Assembly: GCA_002502685.1 (NCBI GenBank)
Contig: DAQA01000013.1
Location: 8,181-72,180, forward strand
DNA from: Euryarchaeota archaeon UBA202
Lineage (GTDB): Archaea > Thermoplasmatota > E2 > UBA202
Direction of reading: 5' to 3'
Length of the DNA stretch: 64,000 nt
In this document: one piece after another, positions 59,811 through 64,000 of the stretch
Layout of the letters: the number at the start of each line of letters is the position of its first letter
Position numbering within the stretch: position 1 is the stretch's first letter
The notes under the pieces: generated by a model
Told to the model about the DNA's origin: nothing
The model's database searches: none
What the model saw: only the letters and a program-made list of their open reading frames with translations
Program-made: the position numbers and the translations under genes

Positions 59811-61939
59811 TGGGGGTCATGATTAAAGACATCAATATTAAGAATCTGGGGCCAATCCCTAGTGATATTAATTGGGAATTGGGAAAATTTAATCTTATCT
59901 ATGGGAAAAATGAAACCGGAAAAACATTTCTTGTTGAGTTTCTTATACGTTCCCTTTTCCAACCCAAAGAATGGAAATTAAGACCTCCGGTGGGAACAGG
60001 AAAGGTTAACGTTGTAGGATTAGAAGATTCACCGATATCGTTTTCGCCTTCAAGCCCACATAAGTTTGATAATTACTACAAGAATAAAATTGGTGGTTTA
60101 CCACCTGATTTCTCAAAACTTCTGGTAGTAAAAGGTGCTGATGTAGATCTTGCCAAAGGTGAAACTGATAAAGTCTTCATTAATAGATATCTTTCAAGTA
60201 AAGAAATCCTTGATACCATAGATGACCGAATAAGCAAGACTATTCAGAATGCCACGATTGAAGATAATCAGATCATTGGAGACAGAAGAGGGGAAATCAA
60301 AGCAAAATTTGAACTTGAAAAAAAAATTAAAAATCTTGATGATCTTTTTCAAGAAATTAACCAAGGTTTTCTTGGTGGTGAAAGAAAAACACTTGAAAAC
60401 CAGTTGATAGAAGCACAGAAGACTCTCAAAGAAATGGTGAAAGCAAAAAGACATCTCGCGTATTCCCTTGCAAAACAGATCGAAGATCTTGAAACGAAAA
60501 TAAACGATTTAGAGGATAAGAACCCTGAAGAAGTGGAAAAACGTTTTCACACATGGCAACAGAAACAAAATGATTATCAAGTCAAAAATGAAGAATATAA
60601 AATCCTAAAGGAACAAGGAAAGGAATACTCGTGGGCGAAGAATTCGACTGACATCTATGAAAAATACCTTCTGAAAACAGGTTCATCTAAACCAAATAAG
60701 CCTTTTTTTATACCATTTTTTGGTTTGATTGCTTTAATTATCTTTTTTGCGTACTTTAACATATTTTTGGGTGTCGCTGCATCTGCAGTTGGATTAAGCA
60801 TTATATCATACTTGATTATCCGTGGATATCAAAATATAGTCGATGAGGCCGGAAAAACAAGGGAGTTAGAAAATATTCATAAAGAATTCCAAAAACGATT
60901 CGGATTACCATTGTCTGGATTGTCTCAGTTGAAAACAAAATTAGAAGAATTAAAAACAACATTCGATAAAAGTGAACTACTGAAGGAACAACTATCCACC
61001 GATAATACAATATTACAACAATTACAAGGGCAACTTACTCAAAATTTCAAACAAATATTTGGAAAAAAAATCAACATTTTTAAGTGGGAAGAATCACTTC
61101 AGTCAATTAAACAAGAAAAAAAAGAGCTGGATATGAAGATTAGGAGGCTAAATTCTAAACTTACCACCCTTAATGTTGAAAAAGATCTATATCTAATTAG
61201 TCCTGCCTCCATTGAATATGATTATGATCAGTATGCTAAGATAAAAGAAGACGTTTTTAGATTAGAAGAACAGATTATAAGTATCGAACGCAATCTTGAA
61301 AACCTCAAATCGAATATTTCTAGAGCTACAGGGGATGATATTAATATAGATTGGAGAACATTGCTGGAGCATTTAAGGAGACAATATAATGAGACTTTGA
61401 AAGAATTAAAAAGTGTCACTGCTGAGATTATCGGAAAGAGAGTAGTTATGAACGTCGTCAAAAAATTTCGAGAGGCAGAGGACGAGAAAATTATAAAGAT
61501 TCTCCAATCTAATGTGATTTCTCAACCGCTCAATGATGTCACCAATAGATATATTGGATTCAAAATTGAAGGTGATAATCTCTATGTAAATGACTCATAT
61601 AATGATTTCAAGCTCGATGACATAAGTACGGGTGCACGAGAACAAGTACTTCTTGCACTCCGGATGGGATTTTGCTCTAGGATTTTAAATAAAGATAAAC
61701 TTTTTCTTATTCTTGATGATGCGTTCCAGTATTCTGACTGGAAAAGAAGGCAATTGCTTGTGGATAAAGTTGCTGAGCTTGCTAATAATGGTTGGCAAAT
61801 AATATATTTTACAATGGATGATAACATTAAAGAATTATTCGATAAAAAGGGCCACCCATTTGGTGAAAATTATAAAAGCTATGAATTAAAAGACTGGAAC
61901 GAAAACACATCGACAAAATCCTCTACTGTCATCATCTAG
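59810..61939 (+). CDS. SbcC/YhaN-like ATPase with membrane hairpin
   Basis: 709-residue SMC-like AAA ATPase. N-terminal Walker A is GKNETGKT (residues 32-39). Two coiled-coil arms run from about 150 to 290 and 345 to 510. Between them, at residues 298-337, is a strongly hydrophobic pair of segments (FFIPFFGLIALIIFF and VAASAVGLSIISYLII), predicted to be a transmembrane hairpin, instead of the Rad50 zinc hook CXXC. The ABC signature-like STGAREQ is near 606 and Walker B LFLILDDAF near 636. This organisation recalls YhaN. It is coupled to the SbcD-like gene. The start may be a few codons later (MIKDINIKN) after GGGGGT. Confidence 0.85.
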   Translation: MGVMIKDINIKNLGPIPSDINWELGKFNLIYGKNETGKTFLVEFLIRSLFQPKEWKLRPPVGTGKVNVVGLEDSPISFSPSSPHKFDNYYKNKIGGLPPDFSKLLVVKGADVDLAKGETDKVFINRYLSSKEILDTIDDRISKTIQNATIEDNQIIGDRRGEIKAKFELEKKIKNLDDLFQEINQGFLGGERKTLENQLIEAQKTLKEMVKAKRHLAYSLAKQIEDLETKINDLEDKNPEEVEKRFHTWQQKQNDYQVKNEEYKILKEQGKEYSWAKNSTDIYEKYLLKTGSSKPNKPFFIPFFGLIALIIFFAYFNIFLGVAASAVGLSIISYLIIRGYQNIVDEAGKTRELENIHKEFQKRFGLPLSGLSQLKTKLEELKTTFDKSELLKEQLSTDNTILQQLQGQLTQNFKQIFGKKINIFKWEESLQSIKQEKKELDMKIRRLNSKLTTLNVEKDLYLISPASIEYDYDQYAKIKEDVFRLEEQIISIERNLENLKSNISRATGDDINIDWRTLLEHLRRQYNETLKELKSVTAEIIGKRVVMNVVKKFREAEDEKIIKILQSNVISQPLNDVTNRYIGFKIEGDNLYVNDSYNDFKLDDISTGAREQVLLALRMGFCSRILNKDKLFLILDDAFQYSDWKRRQLLVDKVAELANNGWQIIYFTMDDNIKELFDKKGHPFGENYKSYELKDWNENTSTKSSTVII

Positions 61940-62560
61940 TATATATTTACAATTCATGCAGGGTAAAGGCATTTTCTCTAGAGCATCCTTCACTGTAAAT
62001 ATTTTGTCATTCAGTTTTTTACATGCCTCACAAGAGTTATGTGCCGACAAAATCTGTACTTTTTTAATACCAATCTGCTTGTATTTTAACAAATCCATTT
62101 TTTGTGATTGTTGAAGAACAGTAGAGAAATCCTTTTTTTCCTCGTTTAAAAATAGCGCCATCTCATAATATATCATCTTTAAACTATCGAAATCTTTTAG
62201 CTTTGATATAGTTTCATTAAACAGCAACCATATTATATCTTTGACACTTGGTGTTTCTCCAAACTTTTCCGTTAGCTTTTCCGTGGCTTTATCAAAATCT
62301 TCCTCTTTCACCCCATGTGTTTTTAAATAGCTCAACCATTTATTTTTAAAATGTAATTTTTTGTATTCTTTATCAATATCTTCAGCCTGCTCTTTTGTCA
62401 CCAATTTTTTTTCCTTAGACCCTGGTGATGTACGAACATAAATGTAATTATTGCATAGGGAACATTTCTTTTTCCGCTGTGGGATTCCCTCCAATTCAGC
62501 ATCACAATAAGGACATTTTGCAACAGATTTTCCTTCTGAACTTCCTAACATATTTCTCAT
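61886..62560 (-). CDS. Zinc-ribbon protein meeting the ATPase gene tail to tail
   Basis: 224 residues. The N-terminus is a zinc ribbon with CPYCDAEL and CSLCNNYIYV. A helical middle follows (residues ~55-165, rich in Lys/Glu). The C-terminus has SAHNSCEACKKLNDKIF, CMNCKYIL and FCRCVF, a cysteine-rich module that I associate with phage head-morphogenesis (gp7-like) and mobile-element proteins. Its last 54 bases overlap the 3' end of the SbcC-like gene on the opposite strand. Function unknown; an association with the SbcD/SbcC pair is inferred only from position. GGAGG and a TATA-like TTATAAAC precede the start. Confidence 0.7.
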   Translation of the reverse strand: MRNMLGSSEGKSVAKCPYCDAELEGIPQRKKKCSLCNNYIYVRTSPGSKEKKLVTKEQAEDIDKEYKKLHFKNKWLSYLKTHGVKEEDFDKATEKLTEKFGETPSVKDIIWLLFNETISKLKDFDSLKMIYYEMALFLNEEKKDFSTVLQQSQKMDLLKYKQIGIKKVQILSAHNSCEACKKLNDKIFTVKDALEKMPLPCMNCKYILDDDSRGFCRCVFVPVF

Positions 62561-63075
62561 TTTCTTGCCCCCTATTTAAATCCTCCAAAATTAAAATAGA
62601 TTAGGTGTTTATAAGTTGTTTGTAAACCCTCGTATAACCTCATGGTCTACAGATAAAGAGGATTATTTCAACTAAAACGTAAGTCGCAAACTAGAATGGA
62701 AGGGGCTAGGTCTAGGCCGTAATCTCTCGCCCGTATCTCACCAAAATGACAGGGTTTTTTGCTCATTCTTGACACTTCTCCCCACCATTTTTTCTATTTT
62801 TATGCTCAAAATGAATACTTTTTCGTTCATTTCTTTCATTTTTCTGCTCAAAATGAACACTTTTAATGAAAAAATGTAAGATATTTAAAATAAAGTTGCC
62901 TCCGGGGACTAGCAATACATTTCATAATCCCGCTGATTTTTCACCATTATTATTGCATAGAAATTAGAAGATATTATAATAAAAATTATAATATAAGAGA
63001 ATTTTGAAAAACCTCGGCACATTGGTAATAAACCGATTTAAAATAATATATAAAGACCTAATGACTTCTGCCCAT
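62561..63075. other. Intergenic region with degenerate direct repeats
   Basis: About 510 bases with no gene. Three related units start with TGCTCA at 62759, 62803 and 62845 (listed separately). Further right, AATAATATATAAAG at about 63042-63055 is the promoter of the transposase. The left terminal repeat of the IS element should lie here but cannot be identified without the right end. Confidence 0.45.
62759..62864 (+). repeat. Three degenerate direct repeats, about 43-bp period
   Basis: TGCTCAAAATGAATACTTTT at 62803 and TGCTCAAAATGAACACTTTT at 62845 differ by one base; TGCTCATTCTTGACACTTCT at 62759 is a weaker copy. The spacing is 44 and 42 bases. They are too few and too loose for a CRISPR array; iteron-like or IS-associated sites are possible. 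Confidence 0.55.
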
Positions 63076-64000
63076 ATGCCAGAAGTAAATACCTTGACCG
63101 GTTTCGCATTGAACGAAGAATACAAGCATTTTGCAAGACTCGGGGACAAACTCGCCGAGGTTAACTCATTGATAAATTGGGAGGCCTTTCGTCCGATAGT
63201 AGGTGTAATGTATAACAACAAAAGCGAGAAAGGAGGCCGCCCCAATATCGACGAGATTATGATGATAAAACTCCTTGTTCTTCAGGAATGGCACGGCCTT
63301 TCAGACCCCGAACTCGAAAGGCAGGTGGCAGACCGGATATCCTTCCGCAGATTACTTGGTTTTCCAAAGGCCATACCAGATTATTCAACGGTTTGGCTTT
63401 TTAGGGAAAGGCTGAAAGAATCAGGAAAAGACAAGGAAATATGGAAAGAGCTCCAAAGACAGCTCGACGCAAAAGAGCTCAAGGTAAAGAAGGGAACCAT
63501 TCAGGACGCCACTTTTATCACTTCTGACCCAGGTCATGCCAAATCCGATAAGCCCCGCGGTGGTGATGCAAAAACCAGAAGAAGCAGAGATGGGGCCTGG
63601 GTAAAGAAGGGAAACAAGTCATATTTCGGTTACAAACACCACACCAAGTCGGATACAGAATATGGCCTAATACGGGAAATCGAGACCACGACTGCATCTG
63701 TCCATGATTCACAGGTTGACTTATCTAAGAATGGAGAAGTAGTCTATCGCGACAGGGGTTATTTTGGAGCCACTTCGAAGGGTTATAGTGCCACCATGAG
63801 AAGAGGTGTAAGGGGACATCCCATTGGTATAAGGGACAAACTCCGCAACAAAAGGATAAGCAGAAAGAGGTCTCCCGGTGAAAGACCCTACGCCGTGATA
63901 AAGAACGTGTTTCATTCCGGACATGTTAAAGTTACAACAATTGAAAGGACCGCAGTTAAGGGAATCTTCACGGCTTTTTGCTTCAATCTGTATCAGTTGC
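63076..64000 (+). CDS. IS5-family transposase, runs off the right edge
   Basis: The frame is open from the ATG to the end of the window (about 308 codons). The N-terminal DUF772-type domain shows GGRPNIDEIMMIKLLVLQEWHGLSDPELERQ split over the usual helices and FRRLLGFPKAIPDYSTVW. The catalytic DDE domain has Asp in IQDATFI and in YRDRGYFG, then PYAVIKNVFHSGHVKV and NLYQL near the edge. A TATA box lies about 30 bases upstream, and an in-frame ATG at 63061 is an alternative start. Codon use is more GC-rich than the neighbouring genes, consistent with recent arrival. Confidence 0.88.
   Translation, partial: MPEVNTLTGFALNEEYKHFARLGDKLAEVNSLINWEAFRPIVGVMYNNKSEKGGRPNIDEIMMIKLLVLQEWHGLSDPELERQVADRISFRRLLGFPKAIPDYSTVWLFRERLKESGKDKEIWKELQRQLDAKELKVKKGTIQDATFITSDPGHAKSDKPRGGDAKTRRSRDGAWVKKGNKSYFGYKHHTKSDTEYGLIREIETTTASVHDSQVDLSKNGEVVYRDRGYFGATSKGYSATMRRGVRGHPIGIRDKLRNKRISRKRSPGERPYAVIKNVFHSGHVKVTTIERTAVKGIFTAFCFNLYQL

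Noticed and set aside
62759..62864. CRISPR array
   Set aside because: Only three units, poorly conserved, no unique spacers of constant length and no cas genes.

Overview
The window is archaeal. It carries RNA polymerase subunit L, the exosome protein Csl4, TruD, fibrillarin, prefoldin beta, Hel308, the KEOPS subunit Cgi121, geranylgeranyl reductase, a four-subunit pyruvate/2-oxoacid:ferredoxin oxidoreductase and TATA-box promoters with very short leaders. The AT-rich composition, anaerobic ferredoxin metabolism, secreted peptidases and archaeal-type C-terminal surface modules suggest a peptide-degrading anaerobic euryarchaeon, perhaps Thermoplasmatota/MBG-D-like. That placement is inference. 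No rRNA or CRISPR array was found; there is one tRNA gene.

Layout. 1-2.8 kb: two secreted proteins sharing a C-terminal module (the second an M14 carboxypeptidase). 2.9-5.1 kb: csl4-rpoL-truD operon. 5.5-8.6 kb: a zinc-ribbon mini-protein without a normal start codon, a DUF89 phosphatase, and a lipid-type operon (stand-alone tetraether-synthase-like tail, ferredoxin, geranylgeranyl reductase). 8.6-13.5 kb: fibrillarin, a COG1031 radical SAM protein, a CoA-disulfide-reductase-like flavoprotein and a permease whose metal-binding N-terminus is cut off by an in-frame TAG. 13.8-22.1 kb: secreted C1 protease, MEMO, prefoldin beta, AsnRS and an OPT transporter/PqqD/membrane-protein operon. 22.8-28.3 kb: an Fe-S/metal-handling cluster (two MinD-ferredoxin ATPases, DUF89, two NifX-like proteins, zinc ribbon, Mrp, two DUF5320 proteins) facing a DUF134 regulator. 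28.6-31 kb: paired small membrane proteins, a frameshifted peroxiredoxin and a DUF45 metallopeptidase. 31.4-34.4 kb: por operon. 34.6-40.9 kb: bacterial-type uvrA-uvrC-uvrB operon. 41-43 kb: ferritin-like protein, CDF transporter and a deletion scar joining two gene fragments. 43.2-46.8 kb: tungsten-type aldehyde oxidoreductase operon with its own ferredoxin, ThiF and ThiS. 46.8-53.9 kb: glutamate dehydrogenase, a sulfur/Fe-S operon (TusA, DsrE, IscS, IscU) and oxygen-defence genes (rubrerythrin, ferritin, superoxide reductase, ferredoxin, flavodiiron protein, rubredoxin). 54.1-56.8 kb: hel308, cgi121 and tRNA-Arg.

From the tRNA-Arg gene to the right edge everything looks accessory: a regulator/tyrosine-recombinase module flanked by short direct repeats, a tRNA 3' fragment, a Mre11/SbcD-like nuclease with an SbcC-like ATPase containing a membrane hairpin, a zinc-ribbon protein meeting it tail to tail, and an IS5-type transposase running off the end. 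This is the best candidate for an undescribed (possibly defensive) system.

The most striking single-gene anomaly is the IscS homologue, which keeps its active-site cysteine but has alanine in place of the PLP-binding lysine. Other anomalies are a regulatory palindrome plus TATA box repeated in inverted orientation 9 kb apart, two genes lacking ATG/GTG/TTG starts, and several broken genes, some at homopolymers and so possibly sequence errors. All calls come from reading the sequence and recalling families; no searches were run.
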